Below, in pieces: positions 33,570 to 43,039 of a DNA stretch of 64,000 nucleotides. The DNA is taken from NCBI GenBank assembly GCA_022826565.1, contig JAJDUP010000006.1:62001-126000 (forward strand), read 5' to 3'. This stretch comes from Gemmatimonadota bacterium (GTDB lineage Bacteria > Gemmatimonadota > Gemmatimonadetes > Longimicrobiales > Gaopeijiaceae). Below the pieces are notes generated by a model. That model saw only the letters and a list, made by a program, of their open reading frames with translations. It was not told the origin of the DNA and searched no databases. Position 1 is the first letter of the stretch. Each line of letters opens with the position of its first letter. The translations under genes and the position numbers were made by a program.

Positions 33570-36436
33570 TGCGGGTTCGGGAACTGGCCGTTGACCTGAA
33601 AGTCAACACCGACATCCTGCTAAGGTTCCTCCGCAGTTCCGGGGTGCCGGTGGGTGACGCGAATGCTCCGATTCGCGATGCCGACGTGGCGCGGATCCGG
33701 ATCCGGCTGGAGCGCGAACGACGAGCCGGGCACGGCAGCGCCGCGGACGTGATGCAGGCCGCGGTGAAGGGGGTTCGGCCAACGAGCCGCCGCCGACGTG
33801 TGCGCCGGCGCGTGGTCCCTTCGAAGCCGGCAATGCCGGTGGAAGACGCGGTGGTCCAGGAGCCACCCGCGGAGGAGGCAGCAGCAGGCGAAGAGGTCGA
33901 TCGTCCGGCGGCGGCCACCGAGGCTGCGTTCGACGACACGGTTGCTCCCCGGGGAGAGGTCTCCGACGCTCCGGCTGCTGCTGCTCAGGACCCGGCCGCG
34001 GAAGCCGAGGCGGCCGCTCCGGATGCGGCGACCGACGATCCCGTGCCCCAGGCTGGAGATGCCGGTGTGGCGACCGTCCCTGCGGACCGGGGCGTGGTCG
34101 AGACCGCTCCGGAAGAGCCTGCCACAGTTGGCGATGCCGGTCCGGCGCAGCCTTCCGACGCCGCTGCAACAGCGCAACCGCCGCGACAGGAGGAGGATGC
34201 GCCGGCAGAGGGAGCGGCGGCGCCCGAGGAAGCAGCTCCGAAACCTGATGCGGCCGGGGATGTGACGCGCGCCGCCGCGGCCGAAGCCCAACCGACACCT
34301 CCGCGTGCGGCCGGCGAGGGCCTCGCGCCTGCGCGGCTGGGAATGAAACCCTCCCCCGCCAGGGAAGGGATCGTACCGCCGCCCGGCGAGGGACTTGCTC
34401 CTGCAGCCAGCGCCGGCCCGGGAGGGACCGTGCGGATTCAGGCGGAGGGCTACACGTCCGACGGTCGCAGGAAGAAGGACCGCAAGAAGGGCAAACGCCG
34501 CCGGGGCGCCGATCGCGACAAGGCCAAGCAGAACATCCAGCGCGTCATGGCCGAGCTGCGTGGCGGTCGCAAGAAGCGGCGCAAGGGCAAGGGAATGGTG
34601 ACGGCCGCGCGCGTGGAGCGTGAGGCCGCCGAGGAGAAGGCAGCCAAGGAGAAGGCCACCGAGGCCCAGACCGTCCGGGTGAACGAGTTCCTCACGGTTG
34701 CGGAACTTGGAGAGCTCATCGACGTGAGCGCAGCCGAGATCATCAAATCGGCGTTCATGGAGATGGGCCTGCCGGTCACCATCAATCAGAGGCTGGACTT
34801 CGACCAGATCGAACTCCTCCTCGACGGGTTCGGATTCAAGGCGGTTCGGGAGTCCGACTATCTCCCGGCCGAGGAGGCGGTCGAGAAGGACGACCCGGCG
34901 GATCTGCGCCCACGTCCTCCCGTGGTTACGGTCATGGGGCACGTCGACCACGGGAAGACCAAGCTGCTCGACTGGATCCGCAACACCAACGTGGTGGCCG
35001 GGGAGGCCGGAGGGATCACGCAGCATATCGGTGCCTATCACGTCGAGATCGACGCCGGCCGCACGATTTCGTTCCTGGATACGCCCGGGCACGCTGCCTT
35101 TACGGCGATGCGCGCCCGGGGTGCGGACGTGACGGATCTGGTGGTGCTCGTGGTTGCCGCCGACGACGCTGTGATGCCGCAGACGGTCGAAGCGATCAGC
35201 CACGCCCGGAACGCCGGCGTCCCGATGGTCGTGGCCGTCAACAAGACCGACCTGGCGACCGCCAACCCGGATCGCGTCAAGCAGGATCTGCTGCGCCACG
35301 AGGTCACGGTGGAGGACTACGGCGGGGACACGCTGGTCGCCGAAGTCTCGGCCAAGACCGGCCAGGGGATGGATGATCTGCTCGAAAAGGTCCTTCTCCA
35401 GGCGGAACTCCTCGATCTCAAGGCCAATCCCGACCGCTCGGCCCTTGGCGCTGTCGTCGAGGCGGAGCTGGATATCGGAAAGGGCCCGGTGGCGACCATC
35501 CTGATCCAGAACGGCACGTTGCGGATTGGAGACAGTTATGTCGTGGGCCTCCACGCCGGCCGGGTCCGCGCGCTCCTGGATGAGCGCGGCCAGCACGTGG
35601 ACGAGGTCGGCCCCGGCATCCCCGTGCAGATCGTGGGTACGGCGGGCGTACCGCAAGCCGGCGATGTGCTCCAGGTGATGGATCACGTCCAGGCGGCGTC
35701 CATCGCCGGAAATCGCCAGCGCCTGGACCGCGAGAAGCAGCTGCGGATCAAGGAGCGCGGTATCAAGCTCGGAGACTTCAGCAAACTCCTGGCCGCGGGC
35801 GAGGTCAGTACGCTTCGCATGGTGGTCAAGGGCGACGTGGATGGGTCCGTGCAGGCCATCTGCGACGCGATGGAGCAGCTGTCGACCGACGAAGTGCGGG
35901 TGGAGATCATCCACCGCGGTGTCGGGGCGGTAAACGAATCCGACGTGATGCTCGCGCTCACGGCCGGTGCGGTGGTGGTGGGCTTCCGCGTCCGCCCGGA
36001 TTCCGGAGCCCGCCAGGCCGCGACCCGCGAAGCGATCGAGATCCAGACCTTCGACATCATCTATGAGGCCGTCGAACATGTGCGGGCGGCGCTCGAAGGG
36101 CTGCTGGCGCCGGAGCGTCGGGAGCAAGTCGTGGGTGCGGCCGAGGTCCGCGTGGTCTTCAAGATCCGCGGCGTCGGCGCGATCGCGGGCAGCTACGTCG
36201 TGGACGGCCATATCCAGCGCGGCGCTCAGGCTCGGGTCATTCGCGACGGGGTGGTGGTCTACGACGGCGAAGTGGCTTCGCTGAAGCGCTTCAAGGACGA
36301 CGTGAAGGAGGTGCGCGACGGGTTCGAATGCGGAATCGGCATCTCCAACTTCAACGATCTCAAGCCCGGCGACATCGTCGAGACCTACAGCGTCGAGGAA
36401 GTCGCCCGCACCCTGGCCGGCGCTGCCCAGAGCTGA
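33569..36436 (+). CDS. infB: Translation initiation factor IF-2
   Basis: A 955-residue IF-2. Residues 1-45 form the first IF2_N-like domain ([20 protein letters not shown]); residues 80-300 are low-complexity Ala/Pro/Glu sequence with the phrase GEGLAPA repeated; a Lys/Arg-rich block follows ([20 protein letters not shown]); a second IF2_N is near 370-420. The GTPase domain begins with GHVDHGKT at 457-464, then [15 protein letters not shown] and NKTDL, followed by the beta-barrel and C-terminal fMet-tRNA-binding domains. Starts on the last base of the nusA stop. Confidence 0.97.
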   Translation: MRVRELAVDLKVNTDILLRFLRSSGVPVGDANAPIRDADVARIRIRLERERRAGHGSAADVMQAAVKGVRPTSRRRRVRRRVVPSKPAMPVEDAVVQEPPAEEAAAGEEVDRPAAATEAAFDDTVAPRGEVSDAPAAAAQDPAAEAEAAAPDAATDDPVPQAGDAGVATVPADRGVVETAPEEPATVGDAGPAQPSDAAATAQPPRQEEDAPAEGAAAPEEAAPKPDAAGDVTRAAAAEAQPTPPRAAGEGLAPARLGMKPSPAREGIVPPPGEGLAPAASAGPGGTVRIQAEGYTSDGRRKKDRKKGKRRRGADRDKAKQNIQRVMAELRGGRKKRRKGKGMVTAARVEREAAEEKAAKEKATEAQTVRVNEFLTVAELGELIDVSAAEIIKSAFMEMGLPVTINQRLDFDQIELLLDGFGFKAVRESDYLPAEEAVEKDDPADLRPRPPVVTVMGHVDHGKTKLLDWIRNTNVVAGEAGGITQHIGAYHVEIDAGRTISFLDTPGHAAFTAMRARGADVTDLVVLVVAADDAVMPQTVEAISHARNAGVPMVVAVNKTDLATANPDRVKQDLLRHEVTVEDYGGDTLVAEVSAKTGQGMDDLLEKVLLQAELLDLKANPDRSALGAVVEAELDIGKGPVATILIQNGTLRIGDSYVVGLHAGRVRALLDERGQHVDEVGPGIPVQIVGTAGVPQAGDVLQVMDHVQAASIAGNRQRLDREKQLRIKERGIKLGDFSKLLAAGEVSTLRMVVKGDVDGSVQAICDAMEQLSTDEVRVEIIHRGVGAVNESDVMLALTAGAVVVGFRVRPDSGARQAATREAIEIQTFDIIYEAVEHVRAALEGLLAPERREQVVGAAEVRVVFKIRGVGAIAGSYVVDGHIQRGAQARVIRDGVVVYDGEVASLKRFKDDVKEVRDGFECGIGISNFNDLKPGDIVETYSVEEVARTLAGAAQS

Positions 36437-36468
36437 GAGGACGACGGACCTCCGCGCCCCGACCCGCC

Positions 36469-36747
36469 ATGGTCGTAACCGTGTCCACATGGGATTTGCT
36501 GATACCGGGCTCGGGTTCCCTGAAGGAAAAGCGGGCCGTACTCAGGTCGCTCAAGGATCGGCTGGGAAGAATGAACGTGTCCGTCGCCGAGTCGGGACTG
36601 CAGGAGGCCCGCAACCGCGGCCGCATCACGGTCGCCTTTCTTGCGGCCCACTCCGCGCAGGCGGACTCGGTCCTCGCTTCGCTGGACAGGCTCGTCGACG
36701 GTGCCAGGGGCGCGGTGGTGGTCGGCAACTCAACCGAACGGTTCTGA
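36469..36747 (+). CDS. DUF503 family protein (YlxP-like)
   Basis: A 92-residue protein: VVTVSTWDLLIPGSGSLKEK, RSLKDRLGRMNVSVAESG and ITVAFLAAHSAQADSVLASL match the small DUF503/YlxP family often found between infB and rbfA. YlxP is linked to ribosome biogenesis in Firmicutes; its molecular role is not settled. The ATG at 36469 fits the family N-terminus. Stop overlaps the rbfA ATG. Confidence 0.9.
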   Translation: MVVTVSTWDLLIPGSGSLKEKRAVLRSLKDRLGRMNVSVAESGLQEARNRGRITVAFLAAHSAQADSVLASLDRLVDGARGAVVVGNSTERF

Positions 36748-37163
36748 TGTCGGAGCTGCGGCGGTCTCGTCTCGGTGAGCAGCTCCGCCGGGAGCTTTCC
36801 GTCAAGCTGCGGGGGTTGGTAAGGGACCCGGGACTCGGGCCGTTGTCGGTCACCGGAGTCGATGTCACGGCCGATCTGTGGCTCGCGCGGGTCTACGTGG
36901 AGGTTTACGGGACCGAAGCCGAGCAGTCGGAGACGATGGCCGCGCTGGGTCGTGCGGCACCCTTTCTACGCTCGGTACTCGGCCGGGAGCTGCACATCCG
37001 GCGCATGCCGGAGCTGCGGTTCCACCGCGACGAATCGACCGAGGCGGGCCAGCGTATCGAAGCGATCCTGCGCGACGTGCTTCCGCCGGATGACCCCGGG
37101 GCGGACGAGATCCGGCGGCATGCCTCTGACGAAGGGGGCCGGCGAGGGTCGGACGACTCGTGA
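36747..37163 (+). CDS. rbfA: Ribosome-binding factor A
   Basis: A 138-residue KH-fold protein with RRSRLGEQLRRELSVKLRGL, LSVTGVDVTADLWLARVYVEV, LGRAAPFLRSVLGRELHIRRMPELRF and the ending ESTEAGQRIEAIL. It binds immature 30S subunits near the 16S 5' end. The 25-residue acidic/charged tail after position 113 is beyond the core. Coupled to DUF503 (TGATG) and to truB (GTGA). Confidence 0.95.
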   Translation: MSELRRSRLGEQLRRELSVKLRGLVRDPGLGPLSVTGVDVTADLWLARVYVEVYGTEAEQSETMAALGRAAPFLRSVLGRELHIRRMPELRFHRDESTEAGQRIEAILRDVLPPDDPGADEIRRHASDEGGRRGSDDS

Positions 37164-38047
37164 GCGGATCGCATCGCGAAATGGGAATCCTGCTGGTCGA
37201 CAAGCCCGCAGGGTGGACCTCCCACGATGTCGTGGCGGTGGCGCGGGGTGCGCTGGGCACCAGGAAGATCGGTCACGCGGGCACCCTCGACCCCTTCGCA
37301 ACCGGGCTCCTCGTTCTGGGGACGGGACGGGCGACGCGGGTACTCGAGTATCTCGTGGGGCTGGACAAGGAGTACGAAGCGACCGCCAGGCTCGGGGTGG
37401 CCACGGATTCCTTCGACCCGGACGGAGCCCGGATCTCCGAGGACGATCGATGGCGGAGCCTGGATCCCGACAGGGTGTGCGCGGTCGCCGCCGGACTCGT
37501 CGGCCCACTCCAGCAGACGCCTCCGCGGTACTCGGCGGTCAAGGTCGGGGGGATCCCGGCGCACCGCCGCGCCCGCCGGGGAGAGGATGTCGAGCTTCCC
37601 GCGCGCACGGTGACGGTCCACTCCCTCCGGGTTTTGGAGGTGGATCTGCCGTCCGTCCGTTTCAGGGTGAGCTGCTCCAGCGGCACCTATGTCCGCAGCC
37701 TGGGGGGCGAGCTTGGCAAACGCCTGGGGACGGCATGCCACCTTACCGCGCTGCGGCGCGACAGGGTTGGACGGTTCGGCCTGGATCGCGCGGCGACCGT
37801 TGCGGCGCTGAGGGAAGGGAGCCTGCCCGAGGGCGCATGGGTCCGGCCCGCATCCGCGCTGTCGCACCTGCAACGTGTCCAGGTCGATGCCGATGAGGCA
37901 GAGTTGCTTGCGGCAGGCCGGCAGGTAGGGGCGGATGCCCGCGATGCCCGGACCGCCGCCTTCGTCCTGCCCGGCGATGAACTCGTTGCGGTCGGCGAAG
38001 TGCACAGCGGTCTGCTCAAGCCGCGCAAGGTCTTCCTCCATGTCTGA
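37160..38047 (+). CDS. truB: tRNA pseudouridine(55) synthase
   Basis: A 295-residue pseudouridine synthase: GILLVDKPAGWTSHDVVAVA, RKIGHAGTLDPFATGLLVLGTG with the catalytic Asp, QTPPRYSAVKVGG and VSCSSGTYVRSLGGELGK. It isomerises U55 in the T-loop of tRNAs. GTG start overlaps the rbfA stop; the C-terminus overlaps ribF by 8 bp. Confidence 0.96.
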   Translation: MSGSHREMGILLVDKPAGWTSHDVVAVARGALGTRKIGHAGTLDPFATGLLVLGTGRATRVLEYLVGLDKEYEATARLGVATDSFDPDGARISEDDRWRSLDPDRVCAVAAGLVGPLQQTPPRYSAVKVGGIPAHRRARRGEDVELPARTVTVHSLRVLEVDLPSVRFRVSCSSGTYVRSLGGELGKRLGTACHLTALRRDRVGRFGLDRAATVAALREGSLPEGAWVRPASALSHLQRVQVDADEAELLAAGRQVGADARDARTAAFVLPGDELVAVGEVHSGLLKPRKVFLHV

Positions 38048-39032
38048 CGGCCCCGGAGGCACCACCGTGTTCAGGTCCGGCGTCTCGGGACTTCCCTCCG
38101 ACGATCGTCCGGTGATCGTCACCGTCGGAACCTTCGACGGGGTCCACCTCGGTCACTGGAAGGTTCTCCGGGAGATCGGCGCCCGGGCCACCGCCTGCGA
38201 CGGACGCAGCGTTCTCGTCACCTTCGATCCCCATCCCCTGCGCATCGTGCGCCCCGAGGCGGCGCCGCCGCTGCTCACCACCCTGGACGAAAAGAAAGCC
38301 GTCCTTGCCGAGAGTCCGCTCGACTACGTTGTCTTCGTCGCCTTCACGCCTGAACTGAGGGAGTATTCGCCCCGGCGCTTCGTGACGGAACTGCTGCTTG
38401 ACCGGCTCGGGATGGACGAACTCGTAATCGGCTACGATCACGGGTTCGGACGGGGCCGTTCAGGCGACGTGAACACGCTGCGCGCGATTGCCGGCGAAAG
38501 CGGATTCCGGCTCGATATCGTGGAGGCCGTGAACACGGATGTCGGCGCGATTTCCTCGACCACCATACGGCGTGCTCTTCTCGAGGGCAGGCTCGGCGAT
38601 GCGACGCGGGGGCTCGGCCGGCCGTACCGGATCACGGGGGTTGTTACCCGCGGCGATGGTCGCGGGCGGCAACTGGGCTTCCCCACGGCCAACCTGCTCG
38701 TGTCGGACCCGGACAAGCTGATTCCGGCCGCTGGCATCTATGCCTGCGGCGTCACGCTGGACCATGGCAGATTCATGGGGGCGCTGCATATCGGACCCAG
38801 GCCGACCTTCCCCGGCGCTGCACCGACGGTGGAAGTCCACATCCTCGACTTTGATCGGGAGCTGTACGGGCGGCGGATACATCTGGATCTGATCGAGATG
38901 CTCCGCCCCGTTGTGGCATTCGACACGGTGGACGCGCTGCGGGAACAGATGGAGAGGGACGTTGACAGGACGCGACGCCTGCTGGAAGCGGGCCAGTCCG
39001 GCGACGAGGACCGGGACACCTTGTCCGTATGA
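38040..39032 (+). CDS. ribF: Bifunctional riboflavin kinase / FAD synthetase
   Basis: A 330-residue protein: adenylyltransferase half with GTFDGVHLGHWKVL, TFDPHPLRIV and ISSTTIRRALLEGRLGDA; kinase half with YRITGVVTRGDGRGRQLGFPTANL and the TVEVHILDFDRELYG block. It makes FMN and then FAD from riboflavin. The ATG at 38040 lies eight bases inside truB. Its last 12 bp contain the -35 of the rpsO promoter. Confidence 0.96.
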   Translation: MSDGPGGTTVFRSGVSGLPSDDRPVIVTVGTFDGVHLGHWKVLREIGARATACDGRSVLVTFDPHPLRIVRPEAAPPLLTTLDEKKAVLAESPLDYVVFVAFTPELREYSPRRFVTELLLDRLGMDELVIGYDHGFGRGRSGDVNTLRAIAGESGFRLDIVEAVNTDVGAISSTTIRRALLEGRLGDATRGLGRPYRITGVVTRGDGRGRQLGFPTANLLVSDPDKLIPAAGIYACGVTLDHGRFMGALHIGPRPTFPGAAPTVEVHILDFDRELYGRRIHLDLIEMLRPVVAFDTVDALREQMERDVDRTRRLLEAGQSGDEDRDTLSV

Positions 39033-39049
39033 CTGCGCGCGGCTATGAT
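39021..39049 (+). promoter_or_regulatory. Promoter of rpsO-pnp inside the ribF 3' end
   Basis: TTGTCC (39021-39026) and TATGAT (39044-39049) with a 17-bp spacer. Predicted start near 39056 leaves a leader of about 120 nt before the rpsO ATG; the leader contains a CCCC-TACGC-GGGG hairpin and other GC-rich complementarity. S15 represses its own mRNA through leader structures in several phyla, so this leader is a candidate S15 site. Confidence 0.65.
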
Positions 39050-39177
39050 TTAAGGCTGTCCCATGACGGCCCCGCCGTCCGGAGCAGCGATTCCCCTACG
39101 CGGGGTGGTTGGCCGGGCTGGAGACGGCCTGACGCGCGCCGCCGTCCCCCGGGGAGACACGAAGACACGGAAACAGA

Positions 39178-39438
39178 ATGGGCATCGACAAGCAACAGAT
39201 CGTAGAGAAGTATCAGCCGCATGAGAACGGCGCCGGCAGCACACCGGTGCAAATCGCTCTTCTGACGGCCAGGATCAATCATCTTCGTGGTCACTTCGAC
39301 GCCCACAAACACGACCACCACAGCCGCCGCGGCCTGCTCAAGATGGTAGGGCGCAGACGGCGCCTCCTTGAATACCTGAAGCGCACCGACGTCGAAGGAT
39401 ACAGGGAGTTGATCAAAGACCTCGGACTGCGCCATTGA
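39178..39438 (+). CDS. rpsO: 30S ribosomal protein S15
   Basis: An 86-residue protein: [40 protein letters not shown] and LLEYLKRTD are diagnostic. It binds the central domain junction of 16S rRNA. The ribosome-binding site is weak (GGAAACAG), consistent with structured, regulated translation initiation. Followed by pnp after 97 bp, the usual pair. Confidence 0.97.
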   Translation: MGIDKQQIVEKYQPHENGAGSTPVQIALLTARINHLRGHFDAHKHDHHSRRGLLKMVGRRRRLLEYLKRTDVEGYRELIKDLGLRH

Positions 39439-39444
39439 CCGGCG

Positions 39445-39476
39445 AGAGTCGATGCGGCCACCGCGGCCGTGACTCT
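39445..39476 (+). promoter_or_regulatory. rpsO-pnp intergenic stem-loop
   Basis: AGAGTC (39445-39450) pairs with GACTCT (39471-39476), and inside it CGGCC (39455-39459) pairs with GGCCG (39465-39469) around an ACCGC loop; the two stems are separated by an asymmetric internal loop. No U-tract follows. In E. coli a stem-loop at this place is cut by RNase III and lets PNPase control its own mRNA; the same role here is inference. Confidence 0.55.
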
Positions 39477-39535
39477 TCCGTAGTGCTGCCGTCCACTCCC
39501 GCCGCAGGATTCCAGCGGCAGTTCCGGAAGAAGAA

Positions 39536-41659
39536 ATGACAGAGAGAATCGAACGCGAATTCGCCGGCAGGCGACTCGTCCTCGAGGTTGGCCGGATGGC
39601 TCGTCTCGCGCACGGGTCCTGCCTTGTTCAGTTTGGAGAGACCGTCGTGCTCGTTACCGCGACGGTGCAGAACAAGCCCACCCACCTCCCGTTCTTCCCC
39701 CTCACGGTGGAGTACCGGGAAAAGTCCTATGCCGCCGGCAAGATCCCCGGCGGTTTCTTCAAGAGGGAAGGGGCTCCGCAGGAGAAGGAAGTGCTTTCGT
39801 CGAGACTGACGGACCGCACCCTGCGTCCCCTCTTCCCCGACGGGTTCTTCCACGAGACCCAGATTCACGCACAGGTACTCAGCGCCGATCAGGAAAACGA
39901 CGCCGATGTGCTCACCCTCATCGGGGCCTCGGTGGCGCTCAACACCTCGGTGATCCCCTTCGACACGCCCGTGGCGTCGGTCCGCGTCGGCCGGATCCAG
40001 GGGAACTGGGTGGTTAACCCGACCTTCCGCCAGCTGGAGTACGCCGACGTGGACATCGTCGTCGCGGGCACGGCCAAGGCCATCGTGATGGTCGAGGGCG
40101 GAGCGATCCAGGTTCCCGAGAGCGAGATCCTGCAGGGGCTGATCGTCGGCCACGAGGCGATCAGGGAGCTGATCGACATCCAGGAGGTGCTGATCGCGCC
40201 CCGCCGCGTTCCCAAGATGTCATGGGAGCCCAAGGAGGTGCCCGCGGAAGCACGGCAACGCGTCGAGGACCTGGCCGGTGACCGGGTGTCGACCGCGGTA
40301 AGAATCGCCGACAAGCGGGAGCGCACTGCCACGCTCGCCCAGGTCGCCGCGGACATCGCCGGACAACTGGAAGACGACGACACGGTGACGGACGGGGATG
40401 TCGGCGACGTGATCCGGTCCCTCGAGAAGAAGCATGTCCGTGCGCGCATCCTCGATGAGGGCGTCCGGGCCGACGGGCGCACCGCCGATCAGGTCCGTCC
40501 CATCGTCTGCGAGACCGGCGTCCTGCCCAGAACACACGGCTCCGCTCTCTTCACGCGCGGCGAGACCCAGTCGCTGGGCGTCGTGACGCTGGGGACCAGC
40601 AAGGACGAGCAGCGCATCGACTCGATCGACAGTGCCGAGCAGGTCACCAAGTCCTTCATGCTGCACTACAACTTCCCGCCGTTCTCGGTCGGTGAGGCTC
40701 GCCCCATCCGGTCGACCTCCCGCCGCGAGAAGGGCCACGGCGCGCTCGCCGAGCGGGCCATTCAGCCGCTCCTCCCCGTCTATGACGACTTCCCATACAC
40801 GATCCGGATCGTGTCCGATATCCTCGAGTCGAACGGATCGTCGTCGATGGCGTCGGTGTGCTCCGCCTCGCTGTCGCTGATGGACGCCGGCGTTCCCGTC
40901 GAGGCCGCGTGCGCCGGGGTGGCGATGGGCCTGGTGACCGAGGGCGACAGGGTCGAGATCCTCACCGACATCCTTGGCCTCGAGGATGCCCTCGGGGACA
41001 TGGACTTCAAGGTGGCGGGGACCCGCAAGGGCGTCACTTCGATCCAGATGGACATCAAGATCGACGGGTTGACCGTGGAACTGCTCAAGGAGGCGCTCGA
41101 GCGGGCCCACGCCGGCAGGATGCACATCCTCGACTGCATGGACGCCGTTATCGCGGAAGCTCGCGAGGATCTGTCGCCTCACGCGCCGCGCATCGTGGCG
41201 GTCCGGATCAACCCGGAGAAGATCGGCGAGATCATCGGGCCCAAGGGCAAGACGATCCGCGCGATCCAGGACGAGTCGGGTGCGACGATCGAAGTGGACG
41301 ACGAAGGCATCGTGAAGATCGCAGCCGTCTCGGCCGAGGCCGGCCAGCGGGCGCGCGAGATGATCGAGGCTATCGTGCAGGAGCCCGAGGTGGGGCGCAT
41401 CTACGAGGGCCCGGTCAAGAATACCACCACCTTTGGCGCGTTTGTGGAGATCATGCCGGGGGTCGAGGGACTGTGTCACATCTCGCAGTTGGCGGACCAC
41501 CGAGTCGGCAAGACCGAGGATGTCGTGAACCGGGGCGACGTGGTGCGCGTGAAACTCCTCTCGATCGACGAGAAGGGCCGGATGCGACTTTCGCTGAAGG
41601 CTGCCGCCGCGGAGGAGCGGGACGGCTCGAACCGGCAGCCGGCAGCGGCACACTCCTGA
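39536..41659 (+). CDS. pnp: Polyribonucleotide nucleotidyltransferase (PNPase)
   Basis: A 707-residue protein with two RNase PH-like domains (first: LVLEVGRMARLAHGSCLVQFGETVVL; second: DGRTADQVRPIVCETGVLPRTHGSALFTRGETQSL, with EDALGDMDFKVAGT near the catalytic aspartates), a KH domain (VAVRINPEKIGEIIGPKGKTI) and an S1 domain (GRIYEGPVKNTTTFGAFVEI). It degrades RNA 3' to 5' by phosphorolysis. Length is normal. The M16 protease gene follows after 16 bp. Confidence 0.98.
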   Translation: MTERIEREFAGRRLVLEVGRMARLAHGSCLVQFGETVVLVTATVQNKPTHLPFFPLTVEYREKSYAAGKIPGGFFKREGAPQEKEVLSSRLTDRTLRPLFPDGFFHETQIHAQVLSADQENDADVLTLIGASVALNTSVIPFDTPVASVRVGRIQGNWVVNPTFRQLEYADVDIVVAGTAKAIVMVEGGAIQVPESEILQGLIVGHEAIRELIDIQEVLIAPRRVPKMSWEPKEVPAEARQRVEDLAGDRVSTAVRIADKRERTATLAQVAADIAGQLEDDDTVTDGDVGDVIRSLEKKHVRARILDEGVRADGRTADQVRPIVCETGVLPRTHGSALFTRGETQSLGVVTLGTSKDEQRIDSIDSAEQVTKSFMLHYNFPPFSVGEARPIRSTSRREKGHGALAERAIQPLLPVYDDFPYTIRIVSDILESNGSSSMASVCSASLSLMDAGVPVEAACAGVAMGLVTEGDRVEILTDILGLEDALGDMDFKVAGTRKGVTSIQMDIKIDGLTVELLKEALERAHAGRMHILDCMDAVIAEAREDLSPHAPRIVAVRINPEKIGEIIGPKGKTIRAIQDESGATIEVDDEGIVKIAAVSAEAGQRAREMIEAIVQEPEVGRIYEGPVKNTTTFGAFVEIMPGVEGLCHISQLADHRVGKTEDVVNRGDVVRVKLLSIDEKGRMRLSLKAAAAEERDGSNRQPAAAHS

Positions 41660-41675
41660 CGACTGGCTGCTGAGG

Positions 41676-43025
41676 GTGGCGGCGCCACGGTCGGCAGTTC
41701 ACCACATCGTGTCCCGGACCGAGCCCGGCGGGGAGTATCGCGAATCACGGCTCTCCAATGGCCTCCGGGTTCTCAGCGAACCGATGGAGGGTGTGCGTTC
41801 GGTGGCGGTGGGCGTCTGGGTTCGCCAGGGCTCCGCGCACGAACCGCCGGGCCTGGCGGGGATGAGCCATCTGCTGGAGCACATGGTCTTCCGCGGGACC
41901 ACCAACCGTTCCCGCCGCCAGATCGCAGTGGCTCTGGAGGGGCTGGGTGGTTCACTGAACGCATACACGTCTCGTGAACATACCGGGTACGAAGCCAGGG
42001 TCAGAGGCCGCCACTTGGCGCAGGCGGTCGAGGTTCTGTCGGACCTGGTCAGGAATCCGCTGCTGCGGCAGGAGGATCTGGACCGTGAGAAGGAGATCGT
42101 CTTCGAGGAGATTGCGGCGGTCGAGGACACCCCGGAAGATCTCGTGTTCGACCTGCACGGAAGCCGGATGTGGAACGGTCATCCGTATGGCAGACCCATC
42201 CTGGGGACGCGTGAGACTGTCGCTGCGGTCACCGCCGCCGACCTGAGCGAACTCTGCTCGCGGACACATACGGCAGCCAACCTCGTGGTCGCCGCCGCCG
42301 GCCGTGTCGACCACGGTGCCCTGGTGGCCCTGGCCGAGGAGTGGTTCGGAGGCATGGAGCCGGGCGAACCGGTCTCGCCGGCTGGCGTGCCCCGCACGCC
42401 GGGACGCGGCATCGACCTTGTTCGCCGCGACTCGGTCCAGTCGCACCTGGTGTTCGGCTCACCGACGCCGGGCGCATCGCATTCCGACCGCTACGCGCTG
42501 CTGCTGCTGTCCGCCGCGCTCGGAGGAGGCATGAGTTCCAGGCTCTTCCAGCGGGTCCGGGAGGAACTCGCTCTTGCGTACTCCGTGTACTCGTTTCAGT
42601 CCCTGTACTTGAAATCGGGGGTTTTCGGCGTGTATCTGGGCACCCGCTCCGGGTGGGTCGCCGATGCGATCGACGCAGTTCGAACGGTTTGTGGAACGGT
42701 GGCGCGCGACGGATTGTCTCACGGCGAACTCGCTCGGACGAAGGAGCAGGCAAAGGGAGAAATCGTACTGTCCCTCGAGTCGCCGGAGGCGCGGGTCAAC
42801 CGGCTGGCGGGATTTGCGCTGCTCGACCTGCCCTTCGTGCCGATGGACCGGCTTCCGGGGCTGATCGATGGCGTCGACCGGTGCGATATTGCCAGGGTGG
42901 CCGCGGAAGTACTGCCGCCCGAGCGTCAATTCGCGCTCTGCCTCGGTCCCGGAGATGCGAAGTCCGACACCAACGGCCGAACGGCCTGCGGCAGGCCCGG
43001 CGAACCGACGACAATTGGAATCTGA
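41676..43025 (+). CDS. M16 family zinc protease (insulinase/PqqL-like)
   Basis: A 449-residue peptidase with the inverted zinc motif HLLEH at residues 65-69 and the downstream acidic ligand region EIVFEEIAAVEDTPED, so it is the catalytic type. The C-terminal half (SHSDRYALLLLSAALGGGMSSRLFQRVREELALAYSV, given here in part) is the second M16 domain. The gene commonly follows pnp in many bacteria; the substrate is unknown. GTG start at 41676 with a weak GAGG before it. Confidence 0.93.
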   Translation: MAAPRSAVHHIVSRTEPGGEYRESRLSNGLRVLSEPMEGVRSVAVGVWVRQGSAHEPPGLAGMSHLLEHMVFRGTTNRSRRQIAVALEGLGGSLNAYTSREHTGYEARVRGRHLAQAVEVLSDLVRNPLLRQEDLDREKEIVFEEIAAVEDTPEDLVFDLHGSRMWNGHPYGRPILGTRETVAAVTAADLSELCSRTHTAANLVVAAAGRVDHGALVALAEEWFGGMEPGEPVSPAGVPRTPGRGIDLVRRDSVQSHLVFGSPTPGASHSDRYALLLLSAALGGGMSSRLFQRVREELALAYSVYSFQSLYLKSGVFGVYLGTRSGWVADAIDAVRTVCGTVARDGLSHGELARTKEQAKGEIVLSLESPEARVNRLAGFALLDLPFVPMDRLPGLIDGVDRCDIARVAAEVLPPERQFALCLGPGDAKSDTNGRTACGRPGEPTTIGI

Positions 43026-43039
43026 GGAGACTCCACGCC

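Noticed and set aside
33620..36490. A 956-codon open frame on the minus strand across infB
   Set aside because: It mirrors infB codon periodicity in a GC-rich gene, has no recognisable domain, and infB is unambiguous. Similar long antisense frames across rpoD/NtrX (8738-11563), tsf-pyrH-frr (14536-16143), rodA (48939-50459), proS-lysA (55103-56935) and guaA (57337-58665) were rejected for the same reason.
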